A DNA stretch of 64,000 nt, taken from NCBI GenBank assembly GCA_963556195.1, contig OY744537.1, positions 19,381,274 through 19,445,273 on the forward strand. Reading direction: 5' to 3'. Below, piece by piece: positions 53,221 through 64,000 of this stretch. Each line of letters starts with the position of its first letter. Position 1 is the first letter of the stretch. A program made the position numbers and the translations under genes. This DNA comes from Sepiola atlantica. Taxonomy: Eukaryota > Mollusca > Cephalopoda > Sepiida > Sepiolidae. The notes under the pieces were generated by a model, which ran no database searches, was not told the origin of the DNA, and worked only from the letters and a program-made list of their open reading frames with translations.

Positions 53221-53799
53221 TTGGCATCAAACCACTAGGGGAAGGAGGCCTCCTTAGTCCTGATCGACAACCTTCCTAGAGCTGGAGACTCGAACAAAAT
53301 ATCCGGTTTGCAAACCTAAAATTGGTTAAGGAGTAGATGGGCTCTGCCTTTGCACTCCTTTGTCTATTAGCCAGACGCAGAGGTACTAGCACAGGAACAC
53401 CTCAAAGACACCCAGTGCTTAGCCTTGTTTTCTGACTAGGACAATGAACGCTGTCTCTCTTTCTCTCTATCTGGGCAACTTGGGAAAATGTTTTGTCATT
53501 AAGTCTCACATGACTAGTCTGGGTCGCTCTTGTTCCGACAGGTTGAGGGTACAGGTTAGACAGCTTGTCTGGCTGCTGTTTCCGTTGGCCCTAACACTTA
53601 GGTAGCGCTAAAAGCAGCTGCTTTATCAACAGTTGTATAACATTGTGTGTAACTGTACGTGCCATGTCACGCATAGAAAAGGACCCTACAGTTATCCTCG
53701 GTACGCTTTCCTGAAGCCACAACTCCCATGGACCAAGTCTCGACTAATGGTCTGTTTGTGTGAGCTTATTGGCACCAAACAAGCACCCACTTTTCCCTC
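53221..53799. other. GC-richer non-coding stretch before the endonuclease LINE
   Basis: GGAAGGAGGCCTCCTTAGTC and nearby sequence could be the 5' UTR of the LINE that begins coding near 53820. This is an inference from position only. No separate gene seen. Confidence 0.35.
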
Positions 53800-55110
53800 T
53801 CCACTCTATCTAAAACCAAAATGACAGTACAAAGAAAAAGAAACAAACCTAAACCAGACACCCACCAAGAAACATCTTCACCTTCGCCCTTGAATGCTAA
53901 TTCACAAATATCAGGGGGCTTAGAACCCACATCAATGACGTAGAAACCTATCTTCTAGTAAACTCCCCGGATATCCTAGCACTAAGTGAAACAAACCTAC
54001 AATCCTCAATCTCCTCACACCATTTTGACGTGACTGGATACCTCCCACTCTACTGTAAAAACTCTGACAAACATATACACACGCTAGGAGTTTATGTTCG
54101 GAACACCCTCCCCTTTGACGAGAGAACATAGGCTAGAATCAGATGATCAAGCCTACATGTGCTTTAGATTAAACTTTCATCACAGCATTAGTTACTTATA
54201 CTTCATATATCGTTCTCCTTTGACCCAGCACTCTAACTTGACTCAACTGCCCAAATACATGTATTTGGGGATTTTAATGTACATCACCGTGATTGGCTTC
54301 GATTTTCCAGCTATACAGATGCAACTGGTAACTCCATGTATAGTTTCTCCATAGCTCACTCCCTCTCACAGACTGTCACTTTCCCAACCCGCCTCTCTGA
54401 TCGTGTGGACCAGCAAGCCTCACTTCTCGACCTGTTCTTGACCTCAATGTCCGAGGCTTGTGCGACGAATGTCCATAGCTCACTCGGTAACGCTGATCAC
54501 CTTGTGGTAATGATTGATATCACCCTAAAATATCGTCCCAAAGCTGATGAGTTGTTGCTCAAAACGACGAGATACTACAAGCGGGCTGATTAGGACTCCA
54601 TCAGAGGTGCCCCATGGAGTCAAACTTTTTCTCTCCCTGCTGATTAGTGTGCAAATGAGTTAACCGAATGGGTCAAAGCAGGCATTGAAGCACATGTCCC
54701 CATGCGAAAATTCTACAGCAAGCCCCACTCTCCACAATGGTTCACCTCGAACTGTGCAGCTGCTATTGCTCAGAAGCAGCAAGCATTCTGACAATTCAAC
54801 CGCCATAAGTCAACTACAAATAGACAGAAACTTATAGCCTCAAGAAATCTTTGTAAGACTGTAATAGATGAAGCAAAGAGAAGGTATACAGAGATGACCA
54901 GAAAACTCATTGAGTCATAGAAACTAGGTACTCGCAATTTCTTGAAAGTCTTCAATAGTGTGGTGAACAATGGGCAATCAACAATTCCCCCACTATCCAA
55001 CCACAATGATGTCGTTTGCATCCACTGCACAGGTTGTGATCGTCCCGCTTGCTGTGCCAGTCCAAAGTTGTTTGATTCAGTCAGTGCTGTAACAAAGGAA
55101 TTCTTCCTCC
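53800..55110 (+). mobile_element. LINE 5' half: apurinic-like endonuclease and linker
   Basis: Frames together read: PDILALSETNLQSSISSHHF (catalytic Glu box), DVTGYLPLYCKNSDKHIHTL, GVYVRNTLPF, a FDFN/DFNVH-type box and DWLRFSSYTDATGNS. Then LSQTVTFPTRLSDRV, ASLLDLFLTS and SLGNADHLVVMIDI (the terminal S-D-H-like box, here ADH). The linker is KFYSKPHSPQWFTSNCAAA, RHKSTTNRQKLIASRNLC and RNFLKVFNSVVNNGQSTIPP. It stops where the RT half of the 37400-39115 family begins (KLFDSVSAVTKEF vs KAKLFAKNF), so the two copies preserve complementary halves of one element type. Inactive. Confidence 0.85.
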
Positions 55111-56255
55111 ATGTTAAAAACAATTAACAGAGGTTTATTTTTTTGGAGGTTACAGATGGTACTCGTTTTCTGAACAACAGACTTGCAGCTGAAAGACTTT
55201 TGCCTGACCAAATCAAAACATAAGTCCAACTCACCACCAACAGACCATCTGTCCTCAAGGGCCACTGAAAACCAACCGACTCTCAGACGTCCAACTCTAA
55301 CTGACTGCCTCACACTCGGAGGACTGGTTATAACTCCTCTCCCTTGCCCATATGCTGGAATATATGTACTTTTGACCAGAAATCTTAGATTTCGGTCTTT
55401 CTTAGTCATCTCCATTCGACCACCAAAAGACTGACTACTTGAAATATCCACGAGAGATAATGGCCAACCAGTGTCCACTTAAAAAGGCCTATCTCCAGAC
55501 AATCTATGAACATCACTTTTCTCAAATAGGTTGCTCTCAGTATGAATACCCATTTAAAGAGACATTACTTTATTTCCAAAGAGAAACAAAACTCTGGGTG
55601 GCCGGACTCCAAATCAGAGATATTTTCAATTTCTTCTGTGGCCGCTTTCTCTTGGTCTAAAATCTCTCACCCATATCAAGTCTGTTATTTTCATGCACCG
55701 AAAACATGCAACCCACTAAACATGCCGCCTTTACATGACCACTAACATTAGAATCCCGACACAGCCAATAAGACAACGTTTGGGATAAGGTGGTCAGTCG
55801 GAGGCATGGGTATGGTCCTACTTTTTGGACGATGTGTCCTCTGGCCTTCTTTGGGAGTATTGTTCATTTATATACGGTAATGTTTTTCCTGTATTTATTT
55901 TCCTTTATTTGGTTGTTTTTTTTTTTTTTGTTTGTTTCTTGCATACTCAAATATGATGAACTGATATATTGGATATTTTTTTTTGAATTAATAAAAAAAC
56001 TCATACCAAAAATTCAAACTAAAATTTGGAGTTTAGTCTATTGTAACCAAGGTAAGAATACATAGTTTAGAATTTCATTTTCACAAAGTGTTTTAAGATT
56101 AATTAAAAAAAGCAGAACGCTTGGATTATTTTTTTTTTTTTCATAGTTTTATATAATAAACTGTCATGTAAGATTGAGATTTTCTTTTTTAATTAATTTT
56201 ACATTTATAGTAGAATTTAATAAGTTGAAGCATTTTTTATTGATGAAATATGTTG
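55111..56255. other. No gene identified
   Basis: 55140-55830 is less AT-rich and crossed by short frames on both strands, but I recognise no protein and no splice signals that join them. It may be an unassigned LTR or transposon. The last 400 bp are AT-rich. Confidence 0.35.
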
Positions 56256-56257
56256 TA

Positions 56258-56641
56258 CAGGGTGGGCAAAAATAAGGGTCCTATTTTTAAAAATTCATAA
56301 CTTTTTTATTTATTGATTTTTTAAATTTTTTTTTTTAGAATAAGTAAAGGACCCCTTCCGAAGCAAGCATGAGCCGTATTAGCCCTAAGGAACGTACCCT
56401 CATTTAGAAAACATTATTTTTGCTTAAAAAACTCAAAACAGTGTAAAAAACAATACTTTAGTTTTTGTAAGTTTTAAGAAGTGTTTTTCGGCTAAAATTT
56501 GTTTTGTTTATTTCAAAAAATCTCGGAAGGGTCAGTCTACACACACATAAAGTTTGGTGAGTTTAACTTTTATTTTGTGGAAGTTATTCAAATTCAAGTT
56601 ATTCAAATTTAAAGATAGGACCCTTATTTTGGCCCACCCTG
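56258..56641. mobile_element. 384-bp MITE (mariner-like ends), copy 1
   Basis: Ends CAGGGTGGGCAAAAATAAGG and CCTTATTTTGGCCCACCCTG are terminal inverted repeats of about 28 bp, flanked by TA on both sides (56256-56257, 56642-56643). It is near-identical to 62602-62984 in the opposite orientation. No transposase. Confidence 0.92.
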
Positions 56642-57164
56642 TATAAGAAAAAATATAACACAATCGGTGGATAAAGGCTTTGGTTTGGTTTGTTTTGTTT
56701 TACAGCATATCAACTCTTTTGGGAGCGAATTAATATCGCATTTAATCATTTTAGTAAAAGTATTTATGCTTTAAGTTCTTAATATTTTCAAATATTTATA
56801 GATTAATTTGTTTCATAGGCATATTTTTTTTTCAAACGATAGATTCTATTTGACTCATAAATGGAAACCTGACAGCTACGACCACACTGTGTCAAAGTGG
56901 AACTGAGCGTAATGGCCAGAAATGGGTGATTTCACACTCCCCAAAGCTACCAAGTTAAGGTCATACCCAAGATTGGGTTAGGGTTAGGGATAGTTGATAG
57001 GGTTGGGAAGTAGAGCAGGTTGAATAAAAAAAAAAAGAAAAAAGGTAAAAAGGAAACATTAATTTCGGCGTGGTCGTGTGGGTGTAGGGCAAACATTTTA
57101 CCCAAGATTATCCAAGGTAGTTTAGTGTTATGCCTAGGATTGATAAAGACATTGGTTTTGAAAT

Positions 57165-57420
57165 GATAATATCACGGTTATCAAGAAAAGAAGAATGAAC
57201 TGGTTTGGTCACTTCGTCAGAAGAGACCTGTAAAGTAATGTTTACCGAGCAAGGAAGATTTTCACGGTAAACAGTCTTTTGGCAGATCTCCAAAATTTAA
57301 TCAGATCTGCAGCGATGTAGAGCTTCCTTTGCTAACAGTAGAAAGATTAGTAAAGCACGGAACAATACGGAAGGACTGTGTATCTAGAAAGTGTGTAAAG
57401 ATCTTCTGAGGATTATGCAA
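57165..57420 (+). mobile_element. LINE C-terminal fragment, another family
   Basis: Reads VIKKRRMNWFGHFVRRDL, stop, SNVYRARKIFTVNS, then after a shift SADLQN-type sequence. The N-W-F-G-H-x-x-R-R-D box is the C-terminal signature of RTE/Jockey-type retroelement proteins. Too short to place. Confidence 0.5.
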
Positions 57421-57599
57421 TAAAGTAAAGTAAAATAAGTTAAGAGATATTCTAGAGTGAATTATACCTAGAGGTTGTGAGTTCAATCCCTGATGAAACT
57501 ACTTGAGAAATATTAACCGATATTGTCTGCACCAAAAGTTGGCAAAAAGTTGCCGAGTGGAGTTTTAGTTAAAAGTAAAAATCAGTCTTGGTGTATATT

Positions 57600-58374
57600 T
57601 AGGGATCCGCCATTGATTACAGCGAAACACATGGAAAGCAGGGGGACGTAACTCAGTCTGTCATATTAACCGATATGAGATATCTAAAAGAAAGACATGA
57701 AATACAGAATGAGAGTAGTTTTATTGTTCTGTCTAGCATAGAATAGATCCCCTAGCATTTATCTCCCTTTGCCGGCCCCTTTTTTCTTAGGGGATTCCTT
57801 CTAGCTCGTCACAGGCGAGATGCTTCCGGTGTGTTGTCCCCAATCTATTTTGTTGCTTTCTTCACAACCCCTCACAGAGATTTTTTTCTATCTCTTTAAA
57901 TATCCTGAAATTTTAAGCATTGCCGCTAAAAATTATTGCCTTTCCTCTCTCTAAAAATAGAATTAAATAGTGCTAGTATTATTTTTTTTAATATTTCTTT
58001 TATCTAAACGAAACTTGTTTACTGTTTACCCACGTGTTAGCCTATATTTCTCGTTGCTGGTAACTCAGCTATTGCCTAGCATAATTTGTATTTTTCCCTT
58101 TCTAGTATCTTCTTTTTTTGCAATATCATTTAGCCTACAGCTCACTTTATATCAGTAAACTCCTCGTCTCTGCCGTGTCTCCATTTTGTATTTACGTGTT
58201 TCTGAAACAATGTTTTTATTCCTTTTCAGTTTTACCTTTGTTGATGAACAATAAACCTGTGTCTAAAATATACCATGCCTCAGAGTCTTGATTGTCAATA
58301 AGAGTTTATGCTAGCTGTCCGAGGTTTGTACGTTTTTACGTAACAAATCCATTCCAAAGACAGCATACTACATG
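57600..58374. other. Unassigned moderately GC-rich stretch
   Basis: AACAATAAACCTGTGTC near 58250 and an ending TTTTTACGTAACA at about 58345 recall the R-U5 end of an LTR. No matching TG start or target duplication was found. Nothing else recognised. Confidence 0.25.
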
Positions 58375-58490
58375 TAAGAAGTGACATGAGTGCTTGCAAC
58401 CTGACTGACTGATGTCAACCCTTTGGATCAGACCGCATGGAGAGCAGGGTGCACGAAGTTCCCTAAATATCAAAACCGGACAGCTTGTTG
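58375..58490. repeat. Dispersed repeat shared with 47560-47725
   Basis: GTAAGAAGTGACATGAGTGC, GGATCAGACCGCATGGAGAG and AAATATCAAAACCGGACAGC match the other copy. Confidence 0.45.
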
Positions 58491-59229
58491 CGTGAGATCT
58501 TTGGGATTAGCCTTGGTTTCATATGCGAAGTAAGTAGCAGATCGTTTGTGTTTGTCATGTTTTATAGGAAAGATTTGAAGTTTGATTTTGGCTACTGACA
58601 GATTTTTAGTGAAGTTAGATTCTGATGTAAGACTATGCTAGATATGTGTGCTTAGATTCGTTATGTCCCCTCTGTAGTGAAACAAAAAGCAACTTATCAT
58701 TAAGGAAACGGATATCTGTAGATAGATGAATAAAATACAGTTTAATATTAAAATCACTGTGAATGTTCCAGCCTACCCGAGGAAGATGATCGAGAGAATA
58801 TCTCCACCCCCTGATCCTTGGCGATTATGTACACCCACGCTATAACAAGAGGACAACAGCCGTAACATTGTGCGAAATAACAAAAACCAAGCTGAGGACA
58901 ACAGTTTAAAAGATGGAAATAATTCAAGAACTGGTGCTGCAAACTTTTGTCATTTTAGTAACCAGTTTCGTGGAATCTGCTTCATCGCTCGTCTATTGGA
59001 GCTAATCTTCACCTAAATTTTAAGACTATCTCTTATAATAATCAGTAAAAATAAGAAGATCGCTAAAGAACAGAAAACAAGCTCCTTCCAAAAACAACAA
59101 TTTTGTATTTGTTTCGCAACTACGCAACTACGGCAGTTGATTAACACACGCACGTCGGACGTCTAATCACGCTGATGCAGTTGATACACACACCTCTTGA
59201 TCTTCTGAACATACTCCTTTTATTGTCCA

Positions 59230-59361
59230 AGCGTCCATCATCAGCCAATCGGTGGTCAGAAAAACAGTCACGTGAGGCCTGACGTCATCGCTCAATAATC
59301 GTACAAAAAACCACAGCCGCCATTAATTTAATTTCCGCCCTCCCCGCGATCATCCCAGCAG
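59230..59361 (+). promoter_or_regulatory. Candidate promoter and non-coding first exon
   Basis: CCAAT at 59245-59249, palindromic E-box TCACGTGA (59268-59275), full CRE TGACGTCA (59280-59287), YY1-like GCCGCCATT (59316-59324), then CpG-containing sequence and a textbook donor, CAG|GTAAGA, with the exon ending at 59361. This order matches TATA-less housekeeping promoters with a short leader exon on the plus strand. No coding exon of the gene is seen by 64000, so the body would lie to the right. CpG content is clearly above the surrounding DNA. Confidence 0.5.
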
Positions 59362-60559
59362 GTAAGACAACACGCGCAGACACGTGCTCGCTTTCTTCCT
59401 TCATTCTGCTCGACTTTAAAAATAAATTTAATTATATGGCATACACAGTTGAGTGTAGGTTGCCAGAAGTTATGATTGTGAATTGAAAGGAATTAAAGTT
59501 AATAAATGTCGGCTGCCAAAAGTCTTTTCTTAAAGCAATATGTCTTCGAATGAAGATAGCTGTGTCTAGTCTACAGGTGACAGGAGAGAGTATCTATGTC
59601 TTTCTTCTTGGCTGCCTGGAAGCTCTCTGACTGCTCTGCGAACCCCTAAAGGTCTCCAGATTGAGTCCTTAAAAGGCCCGATCAAAATTACTTACACCCT
59701 GTAGTCTGATTGATCATTGCGTGACCATACAACCTCATTAGGGCTGATCTCCACCAGAGGAAACAGATCTCAATATTCATGACTGCTACACATCCACTTC
59801 TGATGACGTTCTTTTTATTGATTATCCCCCTTTTTCTTCCTTTCAGTGTTATAACTGCAGAATCTCTGTAGATTGTAACAACTGCATTACACAAGATGCC
59901 TAAAACACAAAAGATGGGATTTAGAAATGATGGTCTACATGTTTGGGGACATTGCATTATAAAAACGTATTTAGATTGATTGAACCTTCTGGCATGAAGT
60001 CGACTTGCCTACACATTATTTTTCTTCTCTGAAAAGAAGATCAAATTCCTTTCCCGTTATTTTTTTTTTAAAATTATTTATCTCCCCTCCCCCTCCCCCC
60101 AGCATGTCACATGCACGCTACTTTCTAAAAAGGTCCCTTCCTGACATTTTTTTTAAGCATAGACGCCAGCCAGGGTAGTGAAATGCACATCAGAAACTTG
60201 ATTGCCGCTGTCCAAAGTTTATTATTACCTCATCCTTAGCCCGTTAATGACATCAACTGTAAGTGTCACTGTTAGCATTGTTTGGCCCTGTCACCAAGGT
60301 TGGTCTTCTGTCACGATTCCATTTAGACTACACATCTTACTTTTAGTGATAAACATTCAGCATTAAAAACAAAACGAACAAAAGGAAGAGAATGGCAACA
60401 ATTTTGTACACGTCCCTTTTCTGGTTGGTAGACACGGTTAGGATTAGACATTCTTAGGGTTGCAATTAGCTGAGGGTGGGGATCAACTCGTTTGTGTTAC
60501 ACTTTAGACACTTTAAAAACAACATTGCTTACGCATTAAATAATAATAGCATGACTTTA
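59362..60559. other. No coding exon seen (intron of the candidate gene?)
   Basis: Mixed sequence without recognisable protein. If the donor at 59361/59362 is real, this is first-intron sequence. Confidence 0.35.
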
Positions 60560-60965
60560 AAAAAAAATGTCACCCATGAAATAGTTAATAAACTTCACAA
60601 TCCTTTTTGCAATCCAACCAAATTTGGTGCAAATAAACATCAGTGTATGCCAGACTTTTCCACCAAGTTTCAGTCATGAACAGTCTTTGTTTTATTGCCG
60701 TTGTGAGGAAACTGGTGATCGTCTCATCAGTAGGAGGTGTGGTTATGGTCCAGTGAGTGTGAAGCTCATTCAGTAATGGGCTTCACACTCACCGGACCAT
60801 AACCACCCAGATTTTTATCTGTGGGATTATTTCAAAGATAATCTCTATCAGAACAATCCCCAGATTATCCCTGAAGTGAAGAAGGCCATCATAACCAAAA
60901 ACAGTCGTATCGAGGTGCGCTTGCAATGCAGATGTGCACATTTGGAGCATATCACTGAACAATTA
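60560..60965 (+). mobile_element. DDE transposase C-terminal fragment with upstream block
   Basis: The shared block (TGTCACCCATGAAATAGTTA...AAGTTTCAGTCATGAACA) is followed by LTGP-PPRFLSVGLFQR-type decayed sequence, NNPQIIPEVKKAII-like residues and VRLQCRCAHLEHITEQL. A short inverted repeat (GAGTGTGAAGCTCATT...GGGCTTCACACTC) lies at 60752-60790. Confidence 0.6.
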
Positions 60966-61228
60966 TGAATTACATAGGCATGGAAACTTTTCATTTTAAC
61001 ACGGTATATATTCTATGTTTCCACTCAATGGACACTAAAGGCTGACAGGACATAAACATAAAACAAACAAAAACAAACTGGCAACAACTTTGCACATTTT
61101 CCTTTCTGTTGTAACGAATTGGAGGAGGAGGAAGAATGGAGTGATTTTTGGCTTAACACTTGAGATCAACTCTTTAAAAAAGTTTTTGTAGGCATTAAAA
61201 TTTAAAAAATATGTACATACTATAAGTG

Positions 61229-61585
61229 GGAAGAGAAGGATGAAAGTAATCCGACGTGATGGAAAAATGAAAAAGGAAAACCAAAAAATGGATGTTTTTT
61301 ATGTGTACATCAACGTTTCGTCTTTATTTATAAGACTTCATCAGGATGATAAAATAGAGAAAAAATGTCATGCAAGTACAGATACATGTAGGGTAGACAT
61401 ATTGGGAGGAAAAATAGTGGCCACTATTTCATTCTATTTTCCCAATATGTCTACCCTACATGTATCTGTACTTGCATGACATTTTTTCTCTATTTTATCA
61501 TCCTGATGAAGTCTTATAAATAAAGGCGAAACGTTGATGTACACATAAAAAACATCCATTTTTTGGTTTTCCTTTTTCATTTTCC
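61229..61585. mobile_element. Foldback retroelement with 13-bp TSD and hammerhead-like motifs
   Basis: Two arms of about 160 bp meet at AGTGGCCACT (61416-61425) with a small internal indel. CATACTATAAGTG is repeated exactly at 61216-61228 and 61586-61598. Each arm holds CCTGATGAAGTCTTATAAAT plus AAAGGCGAAACG: a CTGATGA box, a 5-bp stem (GTCTT/AAGGC) and GAAAC, as in hammerhead motifs of Penelope-like terminal repeats. No protein. Confidence 0.8.
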
Positions 61586-61599
61586 CATACTATAAGTGT

Positions 61600-62599
61600 T
61601 AAACAATATATAGTTATGTAGTTATGTATAACTAGAAGGACCTGTGGAAATTCCACAGTTCTATCCTTCATCCGTTCTATTATGGGGGTCGATATCCAAA
61701 ACTCTTGTAGAAGTTTGTGACTTATTTCCATTCTATGGACAACTGACGTGAACGCAGACCCCATGATATTATTGTACCACCTTTGTTCAAACTGAAACAT
61801 ACTTATCCAACTACTATTGCAGGAAATTACGTGTTGCAATGGATATTAAGATATTCTAAATGTAGCATTATTTGACATGGTGTGTTAAAAACGGAATTTT
61901 CCACACGAAGGTTAGATTAAGCAGAAAAGCAGAAAATTTCATTAGAGCTACGTGTTTAGGATGTTGTCACAGACAGGAAGTCTCCAGTGACACATAGCAG
62001 ATAAGCTGATAAATTTATGTTTTTTGTTTCTGAACTGCACAAGAGAGTGGTCATGGTTGAGACAGCTACCCCCTCCCCTTATTGAGGATGGGTTGGGGAA
62101 GATACACAAGGTATTATGTAACATCAATGGATACATGTATAAATGTATACTGTCAAGAAAAAGAAAAACCCAAAAGAATTGTTAAACCCCAAATGATTTT
62201 GTGCTGTTTACAACATTGATCCGAAAATCAACACACATGACATTCCTTGGCCTTTTACTATTAGAGATCCTCGGAGATGCCCACTCCCCATATTTATTTT
62301 GTCCCCACCCCAACCTGGTACATATCTCGGAAGACACCACCATTGCCCATGAACCCCATCCAGTTTTTTTCTTTTTATATTCCAATAATCCCTTCCCCCA
62401 CCTCGGAATTGCCTTGCTTGTTTTCGGCTGTTGAAAGAACCCGGAAAACAGTGAGCAGCTTATTTATATCTAGGTAGATTTGGAAGGGTCTTACTAACCA
62501 CAACATTTAGCATTTTATTTTGTTTCTTTTTCTTTTATTCAGAATCACTAGTTGTTTGTTTAGTAACCTCAACTCCCAACCGATGAAATTGTACATATA
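61600..62599. other. No gene seen
   Basis: No recognisable exon, repeat end or RNA gene. Frames of 60-113 codons occur on both strands but lack family resemblance. Confidence 0.35.
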
Positions 62600-62601
62600 T
62601 A

Positions 62602-62984
62602 CAGGGTGGGCCAAAATAAGGGTCCTATCTTTAAATTTGAATAACTTGAATTTGAATAACTTCCACAAAATTAAAGTTAAACTCACCAAACTTTATGTGT
62701 GTGTAGACTGACCCTTCCGAGATTTTTTGAAATAAACAAAACAAATTTTAGCCGAAAAACACTTCTTAAAACTTACAAAAACTAAAGAATTTTTTTTTAC
62801 ACTGTTTTGAGTTTTTTAAGCAAAAATAATGTTTTCTAAATGAGGGTACGTTCCTTAGGGCTAATACGGCTCATGCTTGCTTCGGAAGGGGTCCTTTACT
62901 TATTCTAAAAAAAAAAAAAAAAAAATCAATAAATAAAAAAGTTATGAATTTTAAAAAATAGGACCCTTATTTTTGCCCACCCTG
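62602..62984. mobile_element. 384-bp MITE family, copy 2 (inverted)
   Basis: Reverse-complement copy of 56258-56641, with TA flanks at 62600-62601 and 62985-62986. Differences are mainly in homopolymer length. Confidence 0.92.
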
Positions 62985-63225
62985 TATATATTTTTTTTTA
63001 AATAAAAAGCGTTTAAAAACCGAGGATAATGTTAAGTAGGATGGTCCATAGAGTGAATGTGGTATTGTGGTGAATGGAACTAGTTCAGAGAATAGACAAA
63101 GAAGACGACAGACGATCCCCATCCCTCCCCACACAATTTTGGCCTTGTGCCATATCTTGTTATTTTATAAAGAATATTGCTTATGTGAAATTTTTTGTAA
63201 AATTTTTAAAGATAAATAAATTAAC

Positions 63226-63440
63226 CTTTTAGCTAGGAGCAAAGTGTAGTATCGGTCCTGATACTATACTTCATCTTTTCTGTCCTCGGTCAGTTAAGGA
63301 GAAATCCTTCTAGACTGAAGCAATTTTAATTTTTGTCCCAATCTAGAGTGCTGCTTTTTGGGGAGCTGGATTTTCCTCACATTAAAAACCGACCTTGTAT
63401 CTTACTTTGCCCTCGTAGGGAGTTAAGTAAACAGAGACAT
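63226..63440 (+). mobile_element. U2-headed SINE, nearly complete short-body copy
   Basis: Starts CTTTTAGCTAGGAGCAAAGT and GTAGTATCGGTCCTGATAC. It continues TCTGTCCTCGGTCAGTTAAG, CCTTCTAGACTGAAGCAATT, TTTTTGGGGAGCTGGATTTT, CCTCACATTAAAAACCGACC, then the tail TTGTATCTTACTTTGCCCTC and GTAAACAGAGAC. It is the best single copy for building a consensus. Confidence 0.8.
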
Positions 63441-63689
63441 ATGACAGCTATTAACAACAATGAAAAGGAAGAGAGAGAATGAACTACTGCTATGTGTCAT
63501 CAATGCAACAAGACTGATTATGTGATGAGCTGCCGTCTAAATACGCCATTGCAGACAAGAAACGCTACAAAGATTTTGTTGTATGTTTACAATATTTCCA
63601 ATTGAACCTTGATAAATACGTGACTAAAATGGACAATATTGTACTATAACTGGCACCAACTTTGAAAAAAGTTTTTAGTATTCAAAAAA

Positions 63690-63935
63690 GTATTTATCAT
63701 CATCATCATAATCATATTCAGTTTAACGTCTATTTTACATGCTGGCATGTGTTGGACGGCTTTTAGAAATTAACTTTCAAACTAACCTATCTCTTGGCCA
63801 GGTCTTTATTTACCACCCTTTCTCTCAAATCCATCCTTATCACTTCCTCCCATTTTTTCCGTGGCCTTTCCCTACCAACTGACCCGGCTACCTCAACTGT
63901 TCTACATTTACTAACCCAAGCACTCTAAATTTTAA
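63690..63935 (-). mobile_element. LINE 3' end, minus orientation
   Basis: ATCATCATCATAATCATATT, GTTTAACGTC and GCATGTGTTGGACGGCTTTT are the tail. They are followed by the reverse complement of the coding end (TATTTACCACCCTTTCTCTC...CTACATTTACTAACCCAAGC). Same family as 755-1168 and 24116-24420. Confidence 0.8.
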
Positions 63936-64000
63936 TGTTTTTTAGTATTCAAATAATAATTTTTTGAGTTCTATTTGTTATCCTGTCCTTGAAATGTAAG

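Noticed and set aside
61240..61839. Frames of 79 and 113 codons around the foldback element
   Set aside because: One reads through the inverted arms and the other starts at their edge; neither resembles a known protein.

Overview
This is eukaryotic, AT-rich, intron- and repeat-dominated nuclear DNA. A mollusc, probably a cephalopod, is my best reading. That rests on LINE 3' tails with a CATCATCAT...GTTTAACGT...GGACGG signature that I associate with octopus and squid genomes, on TTAGGG-type telomere-like repeats, and on the mix of LINE, Penelope, hAT, mariner and snRNA-derived elements. The species is not established here.

I can support two protein-coding loci. On the minus strand at 9684-13070 a single uninterrupted 1128-codon frame encodes a predicted secreted, cysteine-free, repeat-rich protein. 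It has a signal peptide, a coiled-coil-like N-terminus, furin-type and dibasic sites and three in-frame minisatellites, with a TATA-like box about 100 bp upstream. I recognise no family. On the plus strand, four phase-compatible exons (34089-34140, 40516-40619, 45626-45770, 49609-49779) form the 3' end of a DNAJC21-like co-chaperone gene, ending in its C-terminal C2H2 zinc finger and basic tail. Its 5' exons were not found. A GC-richer patch at 59230-59361 (CCAAT, TCACGTGA, TGACGTCA, a YY1-like site and a strong splice donor) looks like a promoter plus first exon of a further plus-strand gene whose body would lie beyond the window.

The rest is mobile or repetitive DNA. LINE pieces lie at 755-1168, 4085-4200, 18290-20450, 24116-24420, 37400-39115, 45985-46145, 50398-50486, 52075-55110, 57165-57420 and 63690-63935. 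Penelope-like material includes a GIY-YIG domain at 26085-26620, a dispersed module with hammerhead-like motifs, and a foldback element at 61229-61585 with a 13-bp target-site duplication. DNA transposons include hAT elements with 8-bp duplications (24861-25274 and 30939-32977), a palindromic element (5492-5933), mariner remnants (27905-28206, 48478-49395), DDE fragments and two copies of a 384-bp MITE. LTR pieces lie at 28654-28899 and 35861-36180. A U2-snRNA-headed SINE family has at least seven units, including a tandem dimer flanked by a perfect 16-bp duplication (2191-2896).

Satellites, telomere-like minisatellites and several long hairpins next to (TA)n tracts complete the window. The genes show no operon-like relationship. 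The link between the two loci is positional: if the missing DNAJC21 exons lie left of the window, the secreted-protein gene is nested antisense in its intron.
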